From Planctomycetia bacterium (lineage in GTDB: Bacteria > Planctomycetota > Planctomycetia > Pirellulales > Thermoguttaceae), in the NCBI GenBank assembly GCA_030537455.1, contig JAUNMR010000028.1, forward strand, positions 1-54,626: a DNA stretch of 54,626 nt, given 5' to 3'. This document shows positions 1 through 6,861 of the stretch, piece after piece. Position numbers and translations under genes: made by a program. The notes beneath the pieces are model-generated. The model was not told the origin of the DNA, searched no databases, and saw only the letters and a program-made list of their open reading frames with translations. Every line of letters begins with the position of its first letter. The stretch's first letter is position 1.

Positions 1-70
1 TAATCGAAGATATTGCTTGCATTTTGACACGTGGCGGATAGTATGAACGAAACTCGCTAGTCAATCCTAT

Positions 71-440
71 CCGGAGGCTAAAGCCTCCGGCTGGGCTGCC
101 CTTTGGGCAGGTCGCCACGGGCTTTGCCCGTGGCGTAAAAAAACGCAGAGCGATCGTGATAGCGTGTGGTTGTTTTGGTCGTTGGTTCAGCTAGGCGTAA
201 AATAAGGCGTCTGAGCGCTGAAGCGGTTGGTTCGTATTATCCGGAGGCTGAAGCCTCCGGCTGGGCTGCCCTGCGGACAGGTCGCCTCGGGCTTTGCCCG
301 TGGCGTAAAAAAACGCAGAGCGATCTAGACAGCGGTTGGTCGTTTTAGTTGGCGCCTCAGCTAAGCGTAAACATAGTCGCCTGAACGCGATAGCGCTTAA
401 TTCACTCTATCCGTGTGCTTCAACCAAGCGTAAAATACCA
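71..440. repeat. 170-bp tandem repeat, two full copies plus a degenerate third
   Basis: Copies begin at 71, 241 and 411, an exact 170-bp period. The first two are nearly identical over the first 85 bp and diverge more in the second half. The third (from 411) keeps the start and then jumps to the second-half sequence, as if internally deleted. Each full copy opens with three consecutive hairpins: CCGGAGGCT/AGCCTCCGG (71-90, 241-260), CTGCCC/GGGCAG (96-110, imperfect at 266-280) and GCCACGGGC/GCCCGTGGC (114-134, imperfect at 284-304). These are followed by GCGTAAAAAAACGC. No protein-coding gene is convincing here; a 60-residue open frame through the repeat is rejected. It looks like an intergenic structured repeat of unknown role. 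Confidence 0.85.
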
Positions 441-795
441 CAAGTTCGTCCTTGCGATGGCGTTAATTGGATCATTTCCACGGGCAGGGCGGGTTAGGAA
501 ATAGCTTCAGCTTCCGGTGTTCGGCTTTAGGAGGTATTCGTTAGGGGGCGGTAGTGGGACAAAAAAGATAATAATCGGTTTTAATAGATTTATTACTATT
601 GACTACTTGGAGTTTTCCGATACAATCACTCCCGACAAATACGGGGTTAATTGGGCGCGTTAACTTTTAGATTGCTAAGAACGTCTTAACAAAGTGGCAA
701 AAAGGGACGTTTCTGAAAGATTTGGATGTTTAAGAGTCTCTTTCGTCGTTATTCTTGAATGACGATAGCGACTATCTAAACGAAAGGAGTCTATT
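441..795. other. intergenic region and leader of the TerD-like gene
   Basis: I see no gene here. It contains a candidate promoter (599-626) and a leader of about 160 nt ending in the AAAGGAG ribosome binding site (782-788) of the next gene. Confidence 0.6.
599..626 (+). promoter_or_regulatory. candidate sigma70-type promoter
   Basis: TTGACT (599-604), a 16-bp spacer and TACAAT (621-626). It lies about 170 bp upstream of the start codon at 796 and is the best match in the interval. Confidence 0.5.
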
Positions 796-2910
796 ATGTC
801 AATTGATATTACGCTTGATACTTATCAAGAGTATCTGTTTGCGAAGCGAGTCTTGGTTTACGATTCAACCCTTGACCGATCGGATCGTGTGACGGTACTC
901 TCGACGCTGGTGGCGCTGAGAAATCTCTTTGGTATTCGCGTTCCCGCTGGCAGTGAGGAACTCGTTCAACCGCGCATGATCAAATTGGCGTCGAAGGTTT
1001 TGGGTCAAGAAGTGCCGGAGCCGTTCTATCGTGGTTTTCCGCAGAGCGTGCGCACGCTTTCGCGCGAGGCGTTGCTCTTCGATCAGCTCGTACATTACGC
1101 CGTGACCTATGGTTTTGGCAATTTTTCTCAACCGGGTCATTCGATCCTGGAGCAGTTCGAACGGGTCTCCTTTAATGAGTCAGTGGAGGATAAGCTCTTT
1201 GACGTCTTGACGGAAGAGGAGGCGTTACAACGACTTATTCAGTCGATGGAATCGCTCCTGAGCGGCACGCGACCGCTTAGCGACTACGACTACAAATTCC
1301 TCAAGACCTTCCTGACCGATAGCGGATACCGCATTGAGCATTGCGCCAGTAAAGACACAGCGATCAGGCTACTGTTGGATCTGCGCGACGTCTACTACGC
1401 TCGTTTTCTCTGCCTTTCCGACGTGCTGAAATACGTCGATAAACTTAACGAGAGCGTCTATAACAACAGGAACCTCAAGAAGTTAAATCTTCGCAACCAG
1501 GATCGTAAGTTCATTGCGCAGTTGATCGATTACTTCTTTGCGTCGAGCGCCGAACGTCAACGCAATATTAAGGAATGTTACGAACGTAAGGCGTTGTGGC
1601 GCGGTCTTTTGCATCACATCCACTATGTTGGCAAGAATCCATCGGCGATAGACTTTGTTTCGCGTATGCGCAACAAGGGCAACGAATCGGTCTACTCAGA
1701 ATTCGAGAAGCTCATGGGCACGGGCGAGGTCGTACTCGCAGCGGAAGCGCTCCTGTGCGGCAAGGGTTCCGGCGCAGTTTTGCGAAACTTGGATTATATC
1801 CTCAGTCGTTGTAGGGACGAGGAGCAGATCATGAGCGTGCTCTCGAAACTCTCTTGGAGCAATCCTCTGATCCTTCTTCAGCTCCTGACGCATTATACCT
1901 ACTACGACAACGATCTTAGCGAAGGGCGCGTTTTTTCCTTTACGCGTTATAACAGGCGTCGCATTCACAACGAGACTAATCTAGAGCGAGCGAAACGTCG
2001 TTCGGCTCTCAATAAGCAGACGGTTGCGATTCTTTGTGCGACGTTACGTGAGAAACTCTGCGATTTCTATCGCGGAAAGTTGGGTAGCGTCTTTGTCTCG
2101 CCACAGATGAAGAAGTTGGCGGTTCCACTACAGGAGAACACGTCTTCCGGCGGCTTTGGCGTTATGCCGACAGGCTCTCGTCTATCGATTCCGGCGGGTC
2201 AAAAGGTTCGCGCCTTTACCTATTGGGAAAAAGTGAACGATATCGACCTGAGTATGTTCGGTCTGACCGAAGACGGTCAACGTATGGAGTTCTCTTGGCG
2301 CACAATGGCAAGTCGTCAGTCGGACGCGGTGACATTCTCGGGCGACGAGACCTCTGGCTACTACGGCGGTTCGGAATATTTCGACGTTGATTTGGACGCC
2401 GTGCGTAAACTTTACCCGGGACTGAGATTTATGGTGTTGTGCAACAACGTCTTTACTGGGGGTGGAATTACCTTTAGTAAGTGCTTCTGCACCGCTGGCT
2501 TTATGTTGCGCGACCTTCTCGATTCCGGCGAGGTTTTCGAGCCGAAGACCGTTAAAACGTCCTTCCTTGTGAATTGTAATAGTCGCTTTGCGTATCTCTT
2601 TGCCATTGACCTGGAAACTCGCGAGTGCGTTTGGCTCAATATAGCACAAGAGAGCAACGCCGCAGTCGCCGGTATGACGTCCTTTAATTACGTGTTGCGT
2701 ACGCTGAAGGAGCCGCCCGTGGTTTCAATTTACGACCTACTCGAAATGACGGCAACGAAACTCGTGGACGACCCCGCAAAGGCTGAGTTGGTTGTCAGCG
2801 ACGACCAAGCCGACCTCGCCGTCGCGACCGGAGCGGTTCTGCATAGCTGGGATCTGGATAAATGCCTTGCTCTGGTCAACGGGAACGCGGCGACGGTTAT
2901 GCAGAAGTAA
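796..2910 (+). CDS. large cytoplasmic protein with TerD-like C-terminal domain
   Basis: 704 residues with no signal peptide or membrane segment. The start is supported by AAAGGAG 8 nt upstream. The first ~440 residues are helical-looking and unrecognised, with many Leu/Arg/Tyr. Residues ~470-700 resemble the TerD/tellurium-resistance fold: a YWEKVNDIDLSMF strand, then a SGDETSGYYGG...YFDVDLD stretch matching the family's SGD(N)xTG...E/D-hDL calcium-loop pattern, then a hydrophobic strand (RFMVLCNNVFTG). TerD domains bind Ca2+ and occur in stress and membrane-associated complexes; fusion to long helical regions is known in several phyla. The gene stands alone between its own promoter and a terminator, so context gives no further clue. 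The TerD assignment is by motif only; the N-terminal half could be a different domain entirely. Confidence 0.6.
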   Translation: MSIDITLDTYQEYLFAKRVLVYDSTLDRSDRVTVLSTLVALRNLFGIRVPAGSEELVQPRMIKLASKVLGQEVPEPFYRGFPQSVRTLSREALLFDQLVHYAVTYGFGNFSQPGHSILEQFERVSFNESVEDKLFDVLTEEEALQRLIQSMESLLSGTRPLSDYDYKFLKTFLTDSGYRIEHCASKDTAIRLLLDLRDVYYARFLCLSDVLKYVDKLNESVYNNRNLKKLNLRNQDRKFIAQLIDYFFASSAERQRNIKECYERKALWRGLLHHIHYVGKNPSAIDFVSRMRNKGNESVYSEFEKLMGTGEVVLAAEALLCGKGSGAVLRNLDYILSRCRDEEQIMSVLSKLSWSNPLILLQLLTHYTYYDNDLSEGRVFSFTRYNRRRIHNETNLERAKRRSALNKQTVAILCATLREKLCDFYRGKLGSVFVSPQMKKLAVPLQENTSSGGFGVMPTGSRLSIPAGQKVRAFTYWEKVNDIDLSMFGLTEDGQRMEFSWRTMASRQSDAVTFSGDETSGYYGGSEYFDVDLDAVRKLYPGLRFMVLCNNVFTGGGITFSKCFCTAGFMLRDLLDSGEVFEPKTVKTSFLVNCNSRFAYLFAIDLETRECVWLNIAQESNAAVAGMTSFNYVLRTLKEPPVVSIYDLLEMTATKLVDDPAKAELVVSDDQADLAVATGAVLHSWDLDKCLALVNGNAATVMQK

Positions 2911-2950
2911 GCCGCCTCGAATGAACGCGTATTGCGCTACGTTAAAATAA

Positions 2951-2993
2951 AAAACTCGTCATATCGCGTTATGCGACATGGCGAGTTTTTTTT
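2951..2993. terminator. bidirectional intrinsic terminator
   Basis: AAACTCGTCATATCGC pairs with GCGACATGGCGAGTTT (two G-U type mismatches) around a 4-nt loop. T8 follows on the plus side and an A/T-rich run flanks the other side. It sits between convergent genes ending at 2910 and 3018. Confidence 0.8.
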
Positions 2994-3017
2994 GTGGACT
3001 AAACGCAAGCGTAAGCG

Positions 3018-3494
3018 TTACAGCGGTTTAACCGTTTCGTCGACGGCGGCTCCGACGTCAAATGACTCCGAGGTTTTTCCTTTGATTTCGAGCGTCAGCG
3101 GGGTTGTCTCGGCGGAGCGAAATTCTTCCGCAACGTACTCGTGCGCGACGCCGCCGCTCACAACGACGCTTGCGGAGACTTCAATATTATCGACGCTTTC
3201 CACGATTTGCTTAGAGACGACGACCTTGTAATTACCGACCGGGGCGCCGGGGTAGGTACCGTGCGTGTAGATCTTCGCGACGCCGGAATGGTCGGTTGTG
3301 CCGCCGACAGTCCAAGTGAGACCTTCGCTCACGAGCATAACGGTCGCGTCTTCCAGAGGCTTATTGTCCTGGGTGATTGAGATCGAACAAGGTACGAGTT
3401 TTGGCATTCCCTCGGGGGTTTTGCGCCCGCAGCCGACCATTAGGCACAGACACAACGCGCCGACCAGGACGCCAAAGGAAATGAAGCGAGGCAT
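3018..3494 (-). CDS. small lipoprotein paired with DUF1559 pseudopilin
   Basis: 158 residues. The start is the second Met of the open frame because AAGGAG lies directly before it; those bases would otherwise be coding. A lipoprotein signal ends in LMVGC, followed by RKTPEG. The mature part has the planctomycete carboxypeptidase-regulatory-like pattern: a conserved CSISITQDNKPLEDATVMLVSEG strand, then a GTTDHSGVAKIYTHG turn, and GNYKVVVSKQ. Such beta-sandwich lipoproteins commonly lie directly downstream of DUF1559 genes in planctomycetes, as here (38 bp behind the pseudopilin, same strand). It probably sits in the periplasm or on the outer membrane. Its molecular role is unknown; a ligand or assembly partner of the pseudopilin is inference. 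Confidence 0.8.
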   Translation of the reverse strand: MPRFISFGVLVGALCLCLMVGCGRKTPEGMPKLVPCSISITQDNKPLEDATVMLVSEGLTWTVGGTTDHSGVAKIYTHGTYPGAPVGNYKVVVSKQIVESVDNIEVSASVVVSGGVAHEYVAEEFRSAETTPLTLEIKGKTSESFDVGAAVDETVKPL

Positions 3495-3532
3495 AGGGAA
3501 CTCCTTTATCTTGCGCATTCTTTTTCGACGTT

Positions 3533-4666
3533 TTAGAGGCTCGATTTCGGTTCGCCGCCGTTAATAGAGCCGAGCGCGCCCCAGACGCCGTAGGGACTTT
3601 GTCCAGAGGTGACTTGCGCCGCGGAGAGGTCGCCGGTATCGATCGTATCGGACGCAAAGGCGACGGAGCCGTCTACGCGCAGAATATTAACGCCGCCGGC
3701 GTGATAGCTAGTCGGGGCGAAACTTCCCCATTCGTTGCTATTAAAGGATCCGGCGACACAAGAGACGCTATTGGGAGGCAGCGTACAGGTGAACCACGCG
3801 TCGGCGGCACGGCCGTTCGACCAGATGCGGCCGCGCCACAGGCTTGTGCATGGGTTTTTAACGGTGAGACGATCCGCGGCGTACGCGTTATTGAGGCACA
3901 ATTGCGGTCGCGCTTCCCCGTCGTGCGGCTGGTAGGACGCAACTGCGCCCTGACGAACGACATTAGTCGAGCGCGTGACCGGCACGACGCATTCGCTCAG
4001 GGAGATCGTATTAGAGGTTCCGTCGGTAATAGCGCTCATCTTCTTCCAGACTTCGCGTTGCCAGAAGGCGCGTTGACCGATACTGGAGCGCGTCGTCCAC
4101 TCTTGGTCGGGTCGTCGTGCGAAGGTCCACATACCGTCGCCGGCGCAGTAATAGACGTTCGTGGCGGAGGAGCCTGTTGCGGATTCAAACAGACCGGCGT
4201 TACCGTCGGAGGGACAGCACAATACAGAGATTTTTTGACCGTACCAGTAGTCGCGGTTCGCTTGGGCGAGATCCCAAGGGGCGCCGTATCCTCTGGTGAG
4301 CGAACGATCTGTGAGGGATTCGCGCGCGAATCGCGTGTACGTGTCGTAAATATCGTTGCGTTCGAAGTAGGGAAGCAGAAAGACGATACCGCCGTTGAGC
4401 GGGCAACCGACGCCTCCCTTGTTCTGGTCGAAGCCTAGAAAGTAGCAACTACCAGCGGGGAAGGTATCGGCGTTGACGTCGGCGTAGTTCATGAGCGCCA
4501 GACCGAGCTGTTTGAAGTTATTGGTACACTGCATACGTCGCGCCGCCTCGCGAGCCGCTTGAACGGCCGGTAGGAGTAGACCGATGAGAATACCAATGAT
4601 CGCGATTACGACGAGCAGTTCCACAAGGGTGAAACCGCGTCGACAATTCTGAGAACGTCTAGTCAT
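3533..4666 (-). CDS. DUF1559 pseudopilin-like protein (copy 1)
   Basis: 377 residues. The start is chosen at MTRRSQ because GAGG lies just upstream and the prepilin signal then has normal length; the frame stays open to 4849 but the extra 61 residues do not look like a real N-terminus. [17 protein letters not shown] is a type IV prepilin cleavage/methylation signal followed by a hydrophobic helix, then [15 protein letters not shown] and NNFKQLGLAL, hallmarks of DUF1559. The C-terminus has YHAGGVNILRVDGSV, the H-x9-DG motif that defines the family end. Many Cys residues lie in the globular part. DUF1559 proteins are expanded in planctomycetes and are thought to be pseudopilin-like surface or periplasmic proteins, but individual functions are unknown. 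It forms an operon with the lipoprotein ending at 3018. A promoter at 5174-5202 would give a ~500-nt leader. Confidence 0.9.
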   Translation of the reverse strand: MTRRSQNCRRGFTLVELLVVIAIIGILIGLLLPAVQAAREAARRMQCTNNFKQLGLALMNYADVNADTFPAGSCYFLGFDQNKGGVGCPLNGGIVFLLPYFERNDIYDTYTRFARESLTDRSLTRGYGAPWDLAQANRDYWYGQKISVLCCPSDGNAGLFESATGSSATNVYYCAGDGMWTFARRPDQEWTTRSSIGQRAFWQREVWKKMSAITDGTSNTISLSECVVPVTRSTNVVRQGAVASYQPHDGEARPQLCLNNAYAADRLTVKNPCTSLWRGRIWSNGRAADAWFTCTLPPNSVSCVAGSFNSNEWGSFAPTSYHAGGVNILRVDGSVAFASDTIDTGDLSAAQVTSGQSPYGVWGALGSINGGEPKSSL

Positions 4667-5173
4667 GTTTTTCCTCATGAATAATAACAAGGGAATGATC
4701 CAAGGTCGGCGCGAGAAGGAGCGTGCACGACCGGAGTTGTAATCCTTTGAAAATGACGAGTAACGCGCTGCTATCGTGGTACGAGCGACGTAAAACAGAC
4801 GAGAAGAAACGCCAAAAACCGTAGGTTTTGGCCACGAAGAAAAAGACATGAAACTCAGGTCTTCTTATGTCACTTGCTCCCAAAATGGGCGTAAGAGACC
4901 TGGATTTGACGAAGTAATGGAAAAAATAAGCAAAACAGGTAGGCTACGATGTAAATCGCTAAAACCTACGAGTTTTGGTCATTGCGTCGACGCATAAACG
5001 TTGGACGAATCCGTGACAACTTGGACGGCTTCAGTCCCGGCGAGACGTACGATGATTCATGACGTCGAGTCGAGAAAAACGCCGTCGGAGCTAATATGAA
5101 AGACGAAGTAGCGCCTAGAATTAGAGCCGCCTCGCCATTCTAATTAGGATCGTTTGTCATAACAACTCTTTCT
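4667..5173 (-). other. long structured leader of DUF1559 copy 1
   Basis: If the minus-strand promoter at 5174-5202 is real, about 500 nt are transcribed before the start codon. No coding frame here is convincing. Hairpins are visible: CCAAAAACC/GGTTTTGG (4813-4832), CAGGTCTTCTTA/TAAGAGACCTG (about 4857-4901, enclosing CCCA/TGGG), GTAGG/CCTAC (about 4939-4969) and CCTAGAATTAGA/TCTAATTAGG (about 5115-5150). AAAACCTACG at 4961-4970 can also pair with CGTAGGTTTT at about 4820-4829, which would compete with the local hairpins. I do not recognise a known riboswitch class. Confidence 0.4.
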
Positions 5174-5202
5174 ATTATACATAGTGCGAGGGCATATTGC
5201 AA
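5174..5202 (-). promoter_or_regulatory. candidate promoter for DUF1559 copy 1
   Basis: Read on the minus strand: TTGCAA (5197-5202), 17-bp spacer, TATAAT (5174-5179). It is back to back with the plus-strand promoter at 5231-5260. Confidence 0.6.
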
Positions 5203-5230
5203 ACAGTTCAACAATATTATTGATTTTATT

Positions 5231-5260
5231 TTGACAAGCCTAATATAAAAAGGATAGAAT
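5231..5260 (+). promoter_or_regulatory. candidate promoter for Gfo/Idh/MocA gene
   Basis: A perfect TTGACA (5231-5236), 18-bp spacer and TAGAAT (5255-5260). It leaves a leader of about 225 nt before the ATG at 5493; that leader contains an imperfect palindrome (about 5321-5345) resembling the ones in the divergent leader. Confidence 0.6.
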
Positions 5261-5492
5261 TGTCAGTAAAACACAATTATGGCATGACCATTTACTTCGT
5301 AGAAGCGCGAGATTTGTGAGAAACCAGGACTTCGAGGTTTGGGTCATGGCGCGTATGAGTGGATTAGGTGAGGAATAGAGTGTATTTTCGCAAGAGTTTA
5401 TGATATACTAACGTTCAGAATTCATCATTCATTCGATAGCGACGACGTCGTCGCCGTTGTATAGCGTATCACAGAATGAGAGGCACACAGAG

Positions 5493-6710
5493 ATGTTAAA
5501 AGTGAATCGTAGAGGCTTTTTGGGCGCGAGTCTTGCGGGCGCATTGGGCGCTACGTCCTTTACGTATGGTCAGCAGGACGTACCCAAGATCCAGGGCTTT
5601 GACCAGACGCAGACGGAAATCGACGCGACTCAGGAGTGGCGACCGGTGAGCGAGCGTAAGCTTCGCGTTGGTATTGCGGGCTTTGGGGCGTGTCAGTTCG
5701 GCGCGGCGTTTGGATTCCAGAATCATCCGAACGTGGAGGTCGTAGCGGTCACGGATCTTTTCCCGGATCGACGCGACGGTTTGGCAAAGGCGTGTCGTTG
5801 TGAAAAGACCTATGAATCGCTCGAAGAGATGGTCAAAGACGACAGTATCGAAGCGGTCTTTCTTGCGACGGACGCGCCGCACCATGCGGATCATGCGGTT
5901 TTGGCGTTGCGTCGTGGCAAGCATGTGGCGTCGTGTGTGCCGGCCTTTTGGGGCGGAACGCCGGAACAGGCGGACTTGCTCTTTGAGACGGTGAAGTCGA
6001 CCGGTCTGCGTTATGGCATGTTTGAGACCAGCGCGTTCCACGACGACGTCTACGCGTGCCGTAAGATCTACGCCGCCGGCGGTTTTGGCGAGATGGTCTA
6101 TACGGAAGGGGAGTATCTTCATTACGCGCCGGTATCGACGCCGAGCTATAAGAATTGGCGCGTCGGTATGCCGGTTATGTGGTATCCGACGCACGCCTCG
6201 GCCTATTACACTTGCGTGACCTTTGGGAGCTTTACGGAAGTATCCTGCCTGGGCAAGAAGAGCATAAACGAATATCGCCAGCCGGAAAATAACGCGTATG
6301 GCAACTGTTTCGGCACCGAGGTCGGTCTCTTCCGAACCAGCGAGAACGGCGTTGCGCGCATTATGGTGAGTTTCGACACCCCTGGTTGGAGCGGTGAAGT
6401 CGGTCGTATGCGCGGACAATTGGCGTCTTACGCGGAACAGAGTAAATACTGTGGCGCGGTTCCGGAAGCTCAGGCGATAGTCGATCAATTGCAACTTCTC
6501 AAACCGGCTCTTCCCCCGTCGGTCGATTCCGGCGGTCACGGCGGCTCGCACGGGCACCTCATGAATAATTTCGTGGAATCTATTCTGAAAGAGGAGAACC
6601 CGCTGGTGAACGTGGCGGTGGCGCTCAATACGACGATGTGCGGCGTGGTAGCGCATCAGTCGGCGCTCAAGGACGGCGAACTCATGAAGATTCCGCAATA
6701 TCAGCTGTAA
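5493..6710 (+). CDS. Tat-exported Gfo/Idh/MocA-family oxidoreductase
   Basis: 405 residues from the ATG; a TTG 36 bp upstream also opens the frame but places residues before the signal. The N-terminus MLKVNRRGFLGASLAG is a twin-arginine signal, so the protein is exported folded, presumably with its cofactor. A Rossmann motif follows (VGIAGFGACQFGAAFGF, residues ~62-78), then VVAVTDLFPDR, and the C-terminal Gfo/Idh fold with YGMFETSAFHDDVYACR. Family members are NAD(P)-dependent sugar/polyol dehydrogenases or glycosidases acting through a redox mechanism. The usual EKP signature after GKHV is replaced by SCVPAFWG, so the typical catalytic Lys is absent. Planctomycetes carry many Tat-exported members of this family; the substrate here is unknown. 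The gene is monocistronic and ends before a strong hairpin. Confidence 0.85.
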   Translation: MLKVNRRGFLGASLAGALGATSFTYGQQDVPKIQGFDQTQTEIDATQEWRPVSERKLRVGIAGFGACQFGAAFGFQNHPNVEVVAVTDLFPDRRDGLAKACRCEKTYESLEEMVKDDSIEAVFLATDAPHHADHAVLALRRGKHVASCVPAFWGGTPEQADLLFETVKSTGLRYGMFETSAFHDDVYACRKIYAAGGFGEMVYTEGEYLHYAPVSTPSYKNWRVGMPVMWYPTHASAYYTCVTFGSFTEVSCLGKKSINEYRQPENNAYGNCFGTEVGLFRTSENGVARIMVSFDTPGWSGEVGRMRGQLASYAEQSKYCGAVPEAQAIVDQLQLLKPALPPSVDSGGHGGSHGHLMNNFVESILKEENPLVNVAVALNTTMCGVVAHQSALKDGELMKIPQYQL

Positions 6711-6754
6711 GAGCGTTCCGGTAAGCGACGTCAGAACTTTGTCGCGGTAGAGAA

Positions 6755-6798
6755 ATAACACAAGCCCAAGCGTAGCGACGCGCTTGGGCTTGTGTTAT
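6755..6798. terminator. strong hairpin between convergent genes
   Basis: Perfect 18-bp stem (ATAACACAAGCCCAAGCG and its complement) with an 8-nt loop, between the ends of the oxidoreductase (6710) and the phosphoesterase (6862). There is no clear U-tract on either side, so it may act as a 3' end processing or stability structure rather than a classic terminator. Confidence 0.65.
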
Positions 6799-6861
6799 GG
6801 CACATAACGCATAGGGACGTCATTAAACGACGTCGACGCGATTATTTTGTGTAATTGGGAG

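Noticed and set aside
166..348. 60-codon frame across the 170-bp repeat
   Set aside because: It runs through hairpin repeats, has no ribosome binding site, and only part of it would be repeated.
3599..4438. 279-codon plus-strand frame opposite DUF1559 copy 1
   Set aside because: The minus strand holds a canonical DUF1559 protein; the plus translation has no family features.
5496..6761. 421-codon minus-strand frame opposite the Gfo/Idh/MocA gene
   Set aside because: The plus strand has a clear Tat signal and Rossmann fold; the minus translation is Arg/His-rich without motifs.
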